From: Algibacter amylolyticus
GTDB taxonomy: Bacteria > Bacteroidota > Bacteroidia > Flavobacteriales > Flavobacteriaceae
Assembly (NCBI RefSeq): GCF_014202225.1
Contig: NZ_JACHGE010000006.1
Location: 178,540 to 242,539 of the forward strand
Length of the DNA stretch: 64,000 bases
Direction of reading: 5' to 3'
The position numbers and the translations under genes are program-made. A model generated the notes under the pieces. It saw only the letters and a list, made by a program, of their open reading frames with translations, searched no databases and was not told the origin of the DNA. Positions 49,701-58,821 of the stretch are shown here, piece by piece. Numbering within the stretch: the stretch's first letter is position 1; each line of letters starts with the position of its first letter.

Positions 49701-50288
49701 GGATAAGCAAAAAGGCTTTTTGTTTTCGGCATTTTTTTCAATAAAATTTATAGCTTGGTGCCCCGTATATCTTGTTAAGTGTACCGTATCATTATCTATT
49801 GTTTTATAGTAATATCCTCTTCTGTCTTTATATCTGTTATTTCTGTCGTAAGACTCATATTCATCAAACTGTTTATCCAACTCATCATATCGAACCCCAT
49901 ATTTTCCATAAAAACCAGTGTAATAGCCATTGTTTTTAAGAAGCGTTGGATAAGAATTCTCCATATATTCGCTTCTTATATTTCCTGTTTGAAAATTAAA
50001 GTTATGCGCACGTTCATGCAAACCCGTTAAAATACTTGCTCTACTAGCCGCACAAATTGGAGTGGTAACTATGGCTTTATTGAAGTAGGTTCCCGATTTA
50101 GCCAAATTATCCATTTCTGGGGTTTCAACAAACTTATTACCAGCATAACCAATAGCATCAAAACGTTGATCGTCTGTTAGAATAAAAATAATGTTTGGTT
50201 TCTCTAAAGTATCAGCTTGTTGAGCAGAGATAGAATTCAAACTGTAAATAGCGGATAATAACACTAAGAAAAAACTGTTTTTACGCAT
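46761..50288 (-). CDS. Sulfatase (S1)-GH78 alpha-L-rhamnosidase fusion
   Basis: This 1175-residue secreted protein (signal peptide about 1-22) joins two enzymes. Residues about 30-460 are a type I sulfatase: TDDQR supplies metal-binding Asp39 and Asp40, and CAASR (Cys79) is the site converted to formylglycine. From about 470 to the end is a GH78 rhamnosidase with its Fn3-like entry domain ([11 protein letters not shown]), the catalytic signature [14 protein letters not shown] near residue 765, and [19 protein letters not shown] further on. The pair would remove sulfate from terminal 3-sulfated rhamnose and then cut off the rhamnose. A similar bimodular enzyme (S1_25-GH78) is known from the Formosa agariphila ulvan locus (from memory). 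It has its own operator and terminator. Confidence 0.93.
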   Translation of the reverse strand: MRKNSFFLVLLSAIYSLNSISAQQADTLEKPNIIFILTDDQRFDAIGYAGNKFVETPEMDNLAKSGTYFNKAIVTTPICAASRASILTGLHERAHNFNFQTGNIRSEYMENSYPTLLKNNGYYTGFYGKYGVRYDELDKQFDEYESYDRNNRYKDRRGYYYKTIDNDTVHLTRYTGHQAINFIEKNAENKKPFCLSLSFSAPHAHDGAPEQYFWQAETDKLLENTTIPGPDLGDDKYFNAQPKIVKDGFNWLRWTWRYDTPEKYQHSLKGYYRMISGIDLEIKKIREKLKEKGLDKNTVIIVMGDNGYFLGERKLAGKWLMYDNSIRVPLIVFDPRVNNHQDVDDMVLNIDVPQTIADIAGIKAPDAWQGKSLMPIVKKETNTISRDTILIEHIWDFSEIPPSEGVRTNEWKYFRYVNDKSIEELYNLKKDPKEINNLIGKKKYKDVANKLRSKLDELIKKNSNEYRAAPTDLTVELIREPATDVKIFDLKPEFGWTVPLGSKFQGAYQILVGSNKKDIDNNNGNVWDSGQVRSLQSTNVEYQGNPLTIGQTYYWKVRIWDEQNRLVDYSEAQKFTTGKSDSYIISTENKFEIDRIKPVKFEKRGDFYFMDFGKAGFATMDFTYQAKTPHTLTVRVGEMIDDNGNVNRTPPKKSNIRYQEIKVDVKPGQTKYQIKVQENERNTRANKAIPLPNGFPPLVPFRYAEVEGAQDAISGDNFEQLVYRTYWDDEASSFTSNNDILNQVWELCKYSIKATTFNGLYVDGDRERIPYEADAYLNQLSHYTTDREFAMARRTIEYFMKNPTWPTEWQQHVALLIYADYMYTGNTELIERYYEPLKHKTLFELSNEDGLITSTKVDADFMKKLGFQEGYKKPLTDIVDWPSANFNGSKTKGERDGFVFKPYSTVINAFFYENMKIMAEFAQILGKTQEVLDFELRAAKVKKAVNEQMFDSSRGIYVDGIGTDHASLHANMMPLAFGLVPEEHYQTVVDYVKSRGMACSVYGAQFLMDGLYNAGEADYALELMASKAERSWYNMIKSGSTITLEAWDLKYKNNLDWNHAWGAVPANVIPRGLWGIKPKTAGFGVATIKPQMSKLKSSEIELPTVRGAIKGKYTYNGARLQTYEIEIPGNMVAEFSLNGLDGKDLIHNGDKVPSAFESIRLSPGKHIIQLKINSF

Positions 50289-50347
50289 TTTGTATTTTTG
50301 GTTTTATAGATTTAATTTGAAGATATTTACATGGTCTCAGTAAGTGA

Positions 50348-50392
50348 TAAAAATAAAATTTACTCTATCCAATTGTATCCTGCTCTGTCCTG
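50348..50392 (-). promoter_or_regulatory. TCCTG direct-repeat operator and promoter of sulfatase-GH78
   Basis: TCCTG boxes start at 50378 and 50388, with a degenerate TCCAA at 50368 in phase. The -7-like octamer TATTTTTA (50355-50348, minus strand) begins 23 positions from the 50378 box. Confidence 0.78.
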
Positions 50393-50776
50393 AAATAAAG
50401 AATCTATATTTTCTTTACTCCTCTCTATTGTATGTGTCCTTAAACAAACACCTATTTACTATACTAGTCAAAATTTATATATTTTATTAAAAGAACACAC
50501 ATGATCTTAAATGAGATAACAATATATAACATAATAAGTTTAGTTTAAATATAACAAAAACAACGCTCCTAAATAACCCTTTTATGATGGAAAACATTAA
50601 CTAACTCAACCAATTATAAACTAAATTAAATATAACCTTTTTATGAAGGTATAAAGTTTTCAATTAAAAACTGCCCTCTAGCATGCTACTAACCTATTAC
50701 TAAAACTATAGCCTAGTAACCATAATATGATTAATGGCCTAAATATACCAAAGGCTGTTGCGCTTGCATAAAGAGC
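50393..50776. other. Non-coding interval between two operons
   Basis: This stretch of about 380 bp, upstream of the sulfatase-GH78 operator and downstream of the SusC/D operon terminator, is very AT-rich and has no open frame of convincing length on either strand. It contains one imperfect direct repeat, listed separately. I see no RNA gene. Confidence 0.6.
50571..50649. repeat. Imperfect 20-bp direct repeat, 59 bp apart
   Basis: The 20-mers at 50571-50590 and 50630-50649 match at 17 of 20 positions around the core TAACCNTTTTATGANGG. The function is unknown, and the repeat may be chance in AT-rich DNA. Confidence 0.4.
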
Positions 50777-50813
50777 AAAAAAAATAGCGAGGGTAAAACC
50801 TCGCCATTTTTTA
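50777..50813 (-). terminator. Intrinsic terminator of the tandem SusC/SusD operon
   Basis: GCGAGG (50787-50792) pairs with CCTCGC (50799-50804), extended after one mismatch by A/T pairs into a T run on the minus strand. It lies 40 bp beyond the stop of the last gene. Confidence 0.85.
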
Positions 50814-50853
50814 AATTATTATAGTTTATGAGAAACTATCAAAAGCTATATAA

Positions 50854-52020
50854 TTATTCGTTCGTTGTTTCAATAGTAAACTCTTCAAATTTAACATCTC
50901 TGTCTCTAATTACTAAAGTGTCTTTAACTGTGTGCAATAAATCGAATGTTGATGTTTTAGTTGAAAGCAATGTACCAAAAAAGCGGTTTTCAGTAACTTC
51001 AACTTCAAGTTCTCGGTATTGATAATCTAGGTAAATTACATCTCTAGTTTCTCCTCCCCATGCATCTCCATCTTCTACAAATTTACCTGTACCAGTAACA
51101 CTAATGGTACTATCTGGATCTGCGTTAGTAACAGTAACGTCTTCATTATCATTGAATGTTAATAATAAATCCAATGTACTATTAGTAGCAATGCCAGGTC
51201 TTCTAATATTAATAGTAGTAATTACTTCGTTTCTACCTGCAGTTAATACAGGAAGTAACTCATCACCTACAACAAACTCAGATCTATACACTGTAGAGCC
51301 TTCAATACTTTCGCTTTCTGTTTCTATAGGGCTACCATTTGTATAAACCGTTACCGATTCGTTAGAACCCACAGCTTCATCTTCACCACGTCTTAAATAG
51401 ACACCTTGATATTTATTCATGAACTTAATACCAAAAAGGGTATAGTCTTTAGGTTGCGTTTCCCAATCGTCTGCTTTAATCTTGATAGGATTTGTAACAC
51501 CTTCAGCCGGCACACCAACTAAAAGCGAATCCAATTCTTCATAATCGGTAATTCTTAATGGAAGTACATAGTGCACTTCACCAAAATCTGCAAATGATTG
51601 CGGATCATCAAAAAAGACATCTGAAAGCTGCACAGGAATACGGCCCTTTGTTGAACCCGAAGGAATTGTTACCGGGCTTTCTTGTTCTATGGTATAGTAA
51701 GAAGATGGTAAAACTTTAACATTCACGGTATCTAAGCCTAACGCAGCTGCGTCAATTAATTCTGGAGCTAACTCAAAATGGACTCTTCGGTTTTTTTCAT
51801 TGTTATAAACTCCCGACATAATAACACCAATTTCAAATCGACCATTATTATCGTTTTCATTAAATCCCAAATCATACTTTCCTTGAATTAATGTTCTAAT
51901 AGGGGTTTGAAATGGAAAATATACTGAAGTTGAGCCAAAGTCGTCAAATTCATTTTCCTGATTTTCGCAAGCCATAAAACTAAAGGCAATTGCACATATA
52001 ATTAAATATTTTATTTTCAT
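50854..52020 (-). CDS. DUF1735-like surface lipoprotein, candidate surface glycan-binding protein
   Basis: This 388-residue lipoprotein (lipobox FMAC, Cys18) has a mature N-terminus like those of SusE-position proteins. The N-terminal region (about 30-150) resembles a DUF1735 Ig-like domain: STSVYFPFQTP, then SSYYTIEQESPVTIPSGSTKGRIPVQL in segments. The C-terminal half is beta-rich with YLDYQYRELEVEV. It is the last gene of the five-gene operon, 39 bp after SusD, where surface glycan-binding proteins normally sit. It should bind the polysaccharide at the cell surface and assist SusC/SusD. No catalytic residues are evident. Confidence 0.75.
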   Translation of the reverse strand: MKIKYLIICAIAFSFMACENQENEFDDFGSTSVYFPFQTPIRTLIQGKYDLGFNENDNNGRFEIGVIMSGVYNNEKNRRVHFELAPELIDAAALGLDTVNVKVLPSSYYTIEQESPVTIPSGSTKGRIPVQLSDVFFDDPQSFADFGEVHYVLPLRITDYEELDSLLVGVPAEGVTNPIKIKADDWETQPKDYTLFGIKFMNKYQGVYLRRGEDEAVGSNESVTVYTNGSPIETESESIEGSTVYRSEFVVGDELLPVLTAGRNEVITTINIRRPGIATNSTLDLLLTFNDNEDVTVTNADPDSTISVTGTGKFVEDGDAWGGETRDVIYLDYQYRELEVEVTENRFFGTLLSTKTSTFDLLHTVKDTLVIRDRDVKFEEFTIETTNE

Positions 52021-52059
52021 GTCTAATATTTTTTTGTTCTTCTAAATTACAAAATTACT

Positions 52060-53787
52060 TTACCATCCATTATTTTGTTCCAATTCAGAAAATTTCAGGA
52101 TTTCAGAATTTGGAATTGGCATATAGGTAGCAAAAGGTTGATAGTTCCTTATTTCAACAGATGGCAACTCAACATAATTACTTCCGTTAAAAAAGTAACC
52201 TTTAGCAGGTTCATTTAAAGATAAGCCCCATCTTCTAAGATCCCAGAACCTGTGTCCTTCAAAACTTAGTTCTATACGACGTTCATTTCTAATAAGGTCT
52301 CGCATAGCTTCTTTAGTGCTTATAGCTGATAAGTAATTATCTGGTTGTGCAATTCCACCTCTTTCTCGTATTGCCGCAATAATTTCTCTAGGCGTAATAC
52401 CTCCCACCTGATGGTCTGGGCCACCAATTTCATTGGCAGATTCCGCTAATATTAAAAACAATTCTGTATATCTAAAATACACATTAACATGTATTTTACC
52501 TGTTGCTGTATTATCATTATTAATTCTAACATCTGGACGTAATAATTTTTTAAGGTAATAACCCGTGGTTGTTGATTGCTGAGGAATAGAATCTAACCTA
52601 TCATTACCTCCGCCAATTCCAGTGTTAATTGTTCCACCTCCAAAAGAAGCCCCATTAGTTACCACATATTTTTCTAATCTAGGGTCTCTGTTTGTGTACG
52701 GATTTTGAGGATCAAAACCATTAGCCTCGGTTGCTGGATATCCATCTTGCATTGGAAATGCCATTACAAAGTTATGTGTTGGATTAATTTCCCCATTTCC
52801 ATTAACTGAAGGCGGAAACATTCTTTCCTCATAGTTGGAAGTATTACCACCTAAAGAACTACGCCAAAGCAATTCGCTACTCTTTATATTATCATCAGAT
52901 GCATAAAACTCATTACCAGTTGGATCTAAACCAGCAACACCTCCAATAGTATTTATAATTTCAGCTGCATTATTTGCTGCAATATTATAATAGCCTTGAT
53001 CATCTAAAAAAGAAGGACTCGCAGCAAAAAGAGCTAAACGTGCTTTTAAGGCTTTTACAATTCGTCCTGAAATACGTAAATCGAAAAAGTTATCATTTAC
53101 AACTTGGTATTTCACATAATCAAAATCTTCCAAATCTGAATACCATTCATCTACCTGTCCCTCACTTAAACCATAATCAGTTGGTAATAAAGCAAGCGCC
53201 TCATCAAAATCATTTATAATGGCCTGAACAGAAGCTTCAAAAGACAAACGTGGTACATTAAAGTTACCATCTGCTTCAATAAATTCAGTAAAGTATGGAA
53301 TACCTAGTAATTCTCCAGATGTTCCTACACCAGCATGTGCTTGAAGCACATTAAAATGATGTAAGCCTCTTAAGGCCAAAGCTTCTCCCTTTAAGCGCAT
53401 TTGAAACATTTCATTAGTTAATGCATCTTTACTCCATTCTGTTTGTCCAGCCTCAATAATTTCTAGAAATCTGTTTACCCAGAATACACGCTCAAAACTA
53501 TCCCAATTAGCTGCAGGGTTAAATTGTGCATTTAACTCTCCAAGCGCCATTCGCTTATAATTGTTATCTAAAATATTGTTAACAGCATCATCAGTCGCGG
53601 CCTCTGAAAATGAATATTGATCTACCAAGCCCGAATATCCGTTTAACAATATTCCTTCTGCTGAATTTGGATTTGTGCTAACAAAATCAAAATCTAACCT
53701 GTTTTCATCAATAGGCTCAAAGGTATCACAGGCAATCATGCCAGTAAACACCAACATAATTAATATATATTTTATTAAATTTTTCAT
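52060..53787 (-). CDS. SusD/RagB-family glycan-binding lipoprotein (pair 2)
   Basis: This 575-residue lipoprotein (lipobox MIAC, Cys20) has SusD-type features: LKGEALALRGLHHFNVLQAHAG (in segments, about 131-152), YFRYTELFLILAESANEIGG, RNERRIELSFEGHRFWDLRRWG in segments, and a C-terminal MPIPNSEI with EQNNGW at the end. It is 26 bp downstream of its SusC. Length is slightly above the family average. It should form the lid for the SusC at 53814-56876. The ligand is inferred from context only. Confidence 0.94.
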   Translation of the reverse strand: MKNLIKYILIMLVFTGMIACDTFEPIDENRLDFDFVSTNPNSAEGILLNGYSGLVDQYSFSEAATDDAVNNILDNNYKRMALGELNAQFNPAANWDSFERVFWVNRFLEIIEAGQTEWSKDALTNEMFQMRLKGEALALRGLHHFNVLQAHAGVGTSGELLGIPYFTEFIEADGNFNVPRLSFEASVQAIINDFDEALALLPTDYGLSEGQVDEWYSDLEDFDYVKYQVVNDNFFDLRISGRIVKALKARLALFAASPSFLDDQGYYNIAANNAAEIINTIGGVAGLDPTGNEFYASDDNIKSSELLWRSSLGGNTSNYEERMFPPSVNGNGEINPTHNFVMAFPMQDGYPATEANGFDPQNPYTNRDPRLEKYVVTNGASFGGGTINTGIGGGNDRLDSIPQQSTTTGYYLKKLLRPDVRINNDNTATGKIHVNVYFRYTELFLILAESANEIGGPDHQVGGITPREIIAAIRERGGIAQPDNYLSAISTKEAMRDLIRNERRIELSFEGHRFWDLRRWGLSLNEPAKGYFFNGSNYVELPSVEIRNYQPFATYMPIPNSEILKFSELEQNNGW

Positions 53788-53813
53788 TTTATTTATCTTA
53801 ATTTATAATTATA

Positions 53814-56800
53814 TTAAAATGACATTCTCAAACCAAGAGTATAAGCTCTAGTAAGAGGATTTGTACCTATTCTTAATTGACGAATATCTTTATTTTCTCC
53901 TATTTCAAACAAATTAGTTCCAGAAAGATTTAAACTTAAATCTTCAATACCAATTTGATTACAAAGCGCATCCTCAAATTCATATGTTATTTGAGCACGG
54001 TTGATATTAAAGAAACTATTGTCGTATGTCCAAAATGTAGATGTTCTAAAATTGTTCTGGTTTGTTTGTGATGACAATCTTGGGTAAGTTGCTGTACTAG
54101 CAGTTGCTGGTGTCCAGCGTCCTAAAACAACTTCAGAGTATTTATCATTTCCGTCAACTGAATAATATTCGTTAAAACTATTGTTTAACTTATTACCAAC
54201 AGCTCCCGTTTGACCTGTAGCTAGAACAAAAAAGTTGAACCTTTTATAGTTTAAGTTAAGGTTTACCCCATAAGTCCATGGACTACTAGCTTGTCCAATA
54301 TCAATTCTGTCGTCGTTATCAATAATATTATCGCCATTTTGATCTTTATATTTAATATCACCAGGTTGAACATTACCAAAATTAGGTACAGGTAAACCTG
54401 CATTTAAATCGCCATCGCTATTAAAATCTGTTTCAGCATAAAAACCTTGATCAACCAATCCAAAAATTGTAGAAATCTCTCTTCCTTGAGATTGTAAATA
54501 ATCTTCAGCAAATAACTCAGATCTTAAAGTTCTTTCAGTTTTGCTATATAGTACATTTGCTCCTACACTAAATGAAAAATCTTCGTAAGACTTTTTGAAA
54601 TTCATACCTAATTCAAAACCAGTATATAAGTTCTTATTGTAATTATCATACGGTCTAAATACATTATAATAAGATGGGTATTGATCCTGTAAGAATGTAA
54701 TTTGTTTATCAAGCTCTGTCCTAAAGTAATTAGCTTCAAGCCAAAGTGAATTCATTAAATACGTTTCGAAACCTAAGTTTAAATCAATACGCTCTTCAAA
54801 TGTTAAATCGAGATTCTGCCCTTGTGTAATATTTAGTCGACGATTGGTATTTCCATCTGCCCAATTAAAATTATTACCATTAGCATAGTTAACATCATAT
54901 AAATAATAAGGGCTAGCATCATTATCAATAGTGCCATTAGCATTAAGGGCTGTGATACCTTGATCTGACTTTATAATACCACCCGAAGCCTTTAACTTTA
55001 GGTAATTAATAAATTTACTGCGCTTTAAAAAAGGCTCTTCACTTATAATGTAAGCTATACCCGAAGTTGGTGAAAACCCTCCTCTATTACCTTCTGCTAA
55101 TTTTATAGAATTAATATAGGTTCCTCCAAAATCAAAAAATAATTTCTTTTTGTAATCATAAGCTAACTGAAATCCTAAGTGCGCATCAACATCGGTTTGA
55201 ATTACATCATTTCTTTTTTGTGAATTATAATATCCCAATAAAGTTGTATTTAAAGAATGATTCTTATCTAAAGTGGTATCATAATTTATTAGTCCATAAA
55301 GACCAAATCGAGATAAAAATCCATTGGTACTAACATTTTCAGTTTGATCTTTTAGGTCCTCACCAAAAACATCTAAATTGGATATTCTATCGCCCTCCCA
55401 ACTTGGAGCATATGTTTTAAATTGATTATTAATAGATAAATTATAAGAATCATAAAAATCGAAACTTATATAAGTTTTAGCAGATAAACCTTTTGTTACC
55501 CTATCTAAATCAAAATTAATTGTATTGTTAAACTGGGTAGAACGAAAAACCGTAGTACGATAACCACCAGCAATAGCCAAAGCTATAGGTGCATCTGCCC
55601 CAAACTGCTGAGTTGATCCTAAAAGAAAACCATTAAATTTACGTGCCGTTTGTAATTGACCTGCAACTGTTGGGTCGCTAGTATCTACTAAATCTACGGG
55701 TAAAAATGGCGAGTAAGCATTAGGTCTTAAGGTCGTAGCGGCATCCAATAAATTAGCTCTAGAAGATTTATTTGTGCTTATAACAGCAATTCCATCTATA
55801 CTACTAGTAATCCAATCATTTATTTTAAAATCTATATTACCTCTAACATTAAAACGGTTAGTTCCTGCATTAATATCCTCATTAATATCAACCCATTCTT
55901 CATTACGGTTCCAACCCACATTAACATAATACTGATTTTTATCATTTCCTCCTGAAAATTCGGTTATAACATTTGTAGCACTTACAAAAGGCTGAACGTA
56001 ATCCGTTGAATATAAATTTAAATCTGGGTATTTATAGCTATTAGAACTTGTTCTAAATTCTTGAATAAGCGATTGGTCATAAAAATCATCTAAGCCATCA
56101 TTATTTCTAGCTTCATTAAAAAGTTGCATGTATGGAACTGAGCCTAAATAGTTTGGCAAAGAAATAGGTGTGCTAATACCTGAACGGATATTAACATTAA
56201 TTTCTTTTTTATTAGCTTTTCCACGTTTTGTATTAATAACAATAACACCATTTCTAGCTTGACTACCATATAGAGCCACAGAATTTGCATCTTTAAGTAC
56301 AGTTATCTGCTCAACCTCTTCCATATTAAGGATATTAGGATCACGACCAATAACCCCATCAATAACAAAAATAGCATCGCCTATTCCTCTAATATTATCC
56401 GAGCCTCTAACCCCTAACATCAATCCATTTATATAATCTCTAACAAATTGTGTATTATCGTAAGTTAATCGGTCTTGAGTATTAATTGATGAAACTGCAC
56501 CTACAATATCTCGTTTATATTTAGTAGCAACCCCCATCTGTATTAGGTCTTCCTTGGAAGCTAGGAAAGGTGATTTTACTAATGTAATATTACCTATTAA
56601 ATCAGACATACTAACAATAGCCGATTCATAGCCCTTTTTTTCAATTACCACTGATTGATCTTCAGTTAAATTAATTTCAAATTTCCCATCAACATCCGAT
56701 GATGCCTTGTCTCCACTAGGACTATAAACTTCAACACCTGTTATAGGGTTTCCTTGCTCATCAACCACGGTTGCCGATACTTCTACTCCATTTTTTTGAG

Positions 56801-56876
56801 CCATGGCAACATTACAAATGCCAAATACCATTAAGCAAGCTAGAGTAAACAACCTATATAATTTATTTATCTTCAT
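53814..56876 (-). CDS. SusC-like TonB-dependent transporter (pair 2), atypical N-terminal region
   Basis: This is a 1020-residue outer-membrane transporter. The open frame reaches an ATG at 56921 that overlaps the end of the preceding SusD gene, but the signal peptide starts at MKINKLYRLF (56876) and ends AMAQ, so I use that. A carboxypeptidase-D-like repeat (NPITGVEVYSPSG) precedes the plug. In place of the usual SusC-type DEVVVxGYG it has EDLIQMGVATKYKRD. The plug blocks IFVIDGVIGRD and VALYGSQARNGVIVINTKRG are present and the barrel ends LGLRMSF. It is paired with the SusD at 52060-53787. The altered segment may mean a different coupling to TonB. Confidence 0.93.
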   Translation of the reverse strand: MKINKLYRLFTLACLMVFGICNVAMAQKNGVEVSATVVDEQGNPITGVEVYSPSGDKASSDVDGKFEINLTEDQSVVIEKKGYESAIVSMSDLIGNITLVKSPFLASKEDLIQMGVATKYKRDIVGAVSSINTQDRLTYDNTQFVRDYINGLMLGVRGSDNIRGIGDAIFVIDGVIGRDPNILNMEEVEQITVLKDANSVALYGSQARNGVIVINTKRGKANKKEINVNIRSGISTPISLPNYLGSVPYMQLFNEARNNDGLDDFYDQSLIQEFRTSSNSYKYPDLNLYSTDYVQPFVSATNVITEFSGGNDKNQYYVNVGWNRNEEWVDINEDINAGTNRFNVRGNIDFKINDWITSSIDGIAVISTNKSSRANLLDAATTLRPNAYSPFLPVDLVDTSDPTVAGQLQTARKFNGFLLGSTQQFGADAPIALAIAGGYRTTVFRSTQFNNTINFDLDRVTKGLSAKTYISFDFYDSYNLSINNQFKTYAPSWEGDRISNLDVFGEDLKDQTENVSTNGFLSRFGLYGLINYDTTLDKNHSLNTTLLGYYNSQKRNDVIQTDVDAHLGFQLAYDYKKKLFFDFGGTYINSIKLAEGNRGGFSPTSGIAYIISEEPFLKRSKFINYLKLKASGGIIKSDQGITALNANGTIDNDASPYYLYDVNYANGNNFNWADGNTNRRLNITQGQNLDLTFEERIDLNLGFETYLMNSLWLEANYFRTELDKQITFLQDQYPSYYNVFRPYDNYNKNLYTGFELGMNFKKSYEDFSFSVGANVLYSKTERTLRSELFAEDYLQSQGREISTIFGLVDQGFYAETDFNSDGDLNAGLPVPNFGNVQPGDIKYKDQNGDNIIDNDDRIDIGQASSPWTYGVNLNLNYKRFNFFVLATGQTGAVGNKLNNSFNEYYSVDGNDKYSEVVLGRWTPATASTATYPRLSSQTNQNNFRTSTFWTYDNSFFNINRAQITYEFEDALCNQIGIEDLSLNLSGTNLFEIGENKDIRQLRIGTNPLTRAYTLGLRMSF

Positions 56877-56914
56877 TTTTTTCTTTATATTAATTAAAAC
56901 GAACTTGTACATGA

Positions 56915-58810
56915 CTACCAACCAGGATTTTGAGGGAATCCCTCGTAAATTTGGGTTTGTTTAGCTTCAAACGGTAACCAATAGTGTTGCGGAAACTCAC
57001 AAACTCTCTCGACAATAAGTCTTTCTGTGAAACTAGTTCTGTTTTCGGGAAAATCCAATGCTAATTTTCTTTTATATTTATCTAAATGAGCTACTCCCCA
57101 TCTACGAATATCTACCCATCTATGTGCTTCGTAGCTTAACTCAACAGCTCTTTCTCTTCTTAGCTCGTCCATAAACTTGTTGCTATCTGCAACTATATTA
57201 GGATGTACATTAGGAATACCCGCACGATTACGAAATAAATTAATTGCAGCTTCCGCAGTTAAGCCATAAGAAGCCGGTGCTGTAGTTGCGCCTTTAGATG
57301 CATGTAATGCTTCTGCATACATTAAATAAACATCTGTAATTCTCATGTGCATACGCATACCAGAGTATTGTCCTATAATATTATTCCATTTACTATGATA
57401 CTCTCCATCAACTTTAGGATAAAATTTTGTCCACATGTACCCTGTTGTAGATTTTTTATTATCAAAAATTGTTCTACGGTGTATACCTGCATTATCTGTG
57501 TTTTCATACCAAAGCTGAGCAAATCTATGCTGTGCATCTCCTCCGGTTGCCTTAGGAGCTACCTCCTCGCCATCTATAATATGCCATCTGTAAAAGCGAG
57601 GATCGCGATTTTCAAAAGGTTTAGTAGGATCAAACAAAGTTGGCCCAAAATTACCACTAAGATCATCCTCGATAGAAAGTCCGTTTGCCATTCCGAAATT
57701 GTTATGAATATAATTATGGGTAGGAGAGATATTTTCTGATATACTACCATGTATATCTCTATTTACTCCCGATGTCATAAATCTTTCGACTTGACCTTGA
57801 TTACCACCTCCTGCAGAAAACACATATTCTGCACCTCCTGGCCATGCATTTGGTGTTGGTGATTTCCAAAACACCTCATCATAATTTTCCCAAGACTCTA
57901 ATCCATAACGTCCTTGATCCACTAATTTAAGAATCCCCGCAAAAGCATCAACAGCCATATCACATAGCTCTGTGTCATATTGATACGTACTAACAGTATT
58001 GTTATTTCCAAACATTAAAGGGCTTGCTGCTAAAAGTAAATTTTTACCTTGAAAAGCATATGCCGTTCCTTTAGTAACCCTAGCCTTATTCTCCCCTAAT
58101 GTTAGTTGTCCATAAGCCTCATTATCCCAATCTACAGGTAATAACTCAATAGCTTTTTCGTAATCTTCATTAGCAAGTAAAGCAACTTCTTTATAGGTTT
58201 CTGGACGCGGTATTTTAAAATCATCAATTAAGACTCTATCAATGTAAGGAAAACGCCCCCAGAATTTCATAATCTCATTATGGAAAAATGCTCTGAAAAA
58301 ATAAGCTTGTCCTAAAATAACATCTTTTTCTGCTTGAGTAGCATTTACCAATAAATCAATATTAGCAATTACAATATTAGCTTTACGAATACCTCTTAAG
58401 CTACCATCCCATAAGCCAGGTCTTTGTCTATTAAAATTATTAATATTATCAACATTGGCAGAATTGGTCCCTGTTGATCCATATTCGGAATTTTGATGAT
58501 TATTAAAGTATGCGAAATTATCAGATATAACCGCATTAAAATTTCCTGCATCAATATCACCACTTATTTTTTGTTCTCTATTAACATGCCCATCATCACC
58601 TAAAAGAAAATCTTGAAAGGTATGCGTTTGCATTTCATAAGACACCACTAGGGCATACATTTCTTCAACGAAACCTTGAGCATTTTTAAAGCTTGAAAAA
58701 ACCTCTTGCTCGTCTATGACTGACTCTGGCGACTGATCTAAATAATCCTCGCATGAATACGACAATACGAGACCTAAGATTAATAATATTTTTATTATAT
58801 AGTTTTTCAT
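56915..58810 (-). CDS. SusD/RagB-family glycan-binding lipoprotein (pair 1)
   Basis: This 631-residue lipoprotein (lipobox SYSC, Cys20) is longer than most SusD proteins. Family blocks are present: ILGQAYFFRAFFHNEIMKFWGRFPY (in segments, about 165-189), RITDVYLMYAEALHASKG, RRERAVELSYEAHRWVDIRRWG in segments, and HYWLPFEAKQTQIYEGFPQNPGW at the C-terminus in part. It is 11 bp after its SusC, and its end lies just before the next SusC, so translation may be coupled. The extra length is in loops between the helical repeats (about 330-460). Confidence 0.94.
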   Translation of the reverse strand: MKNYIIKILLILGLVLSYSCEDYLDQSPESVIDEQEVFSSFKNAQGFVEEMYALVVSYEMQTHTFQDFLLGDDGHVNREQKISGDIDAGNFNAVISDNFAYFNNHQNSEYGSTGTNSANVDNINNFNRQRPGLWDGSLRGIRKANIVIANIDLLVNATQAEKDVILGQAYFFRAFFHNEIMKFWGRFPYIDRVLIDDFKIPRPETYKEVALLANEDYEKAIELLPVDWDNEAYGQLTLGENKARVTKGTAYAFQGKNLLLAASPLMFGNNNTVSTYQYDTELCDMAVDAFAGILKLVDQGRYGLESWENYDEVFWKSPTPNAWPGGAEYVFSAGGGNQGQVERFMTSGVNRDIHGSISENISPTHNYIHNNFGMANGLSIEDDLSGNFGPTLFDPTKPFENRDPRFYRWHIIDGEEVAPKATGGDAQHRFAQLWYENTDNAGIHRRTIFDNKKSTTGYMWTKFYPKVDGEYHSKWNNIIGQYSGMRMHMRITDVYLMYAEALHASKGATTAPASYGLTAEAAINLFRNRAGIPNVHPNIVADSNKFMDELRRERAVELSYEAHRWVDIRRWGVAHLDKYKRKLALDFPENRTSFTERLIVERVCEFPQHYWLPFEAKQTQIYEGFPQNPGW

Positions 58811-58821
58811 TATTTCTTTTT

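Noticed and set aside
50571..50649. The imperfect direct repeat as an attachment site or mobile-element edge
   Set aside because: There is no integrase or transposase nearby, the match is 17 of 20 in AT-rich DNA, and the flanks carry no further symmetry.
57347..57739. A 130-codon open frame on the plus strand
   Set aside because: It lies wholly within the SusD gene on the other strand, is rich in Ile, Cys and Tyr as antisense frames often are, and has no signal, motif or promoter.
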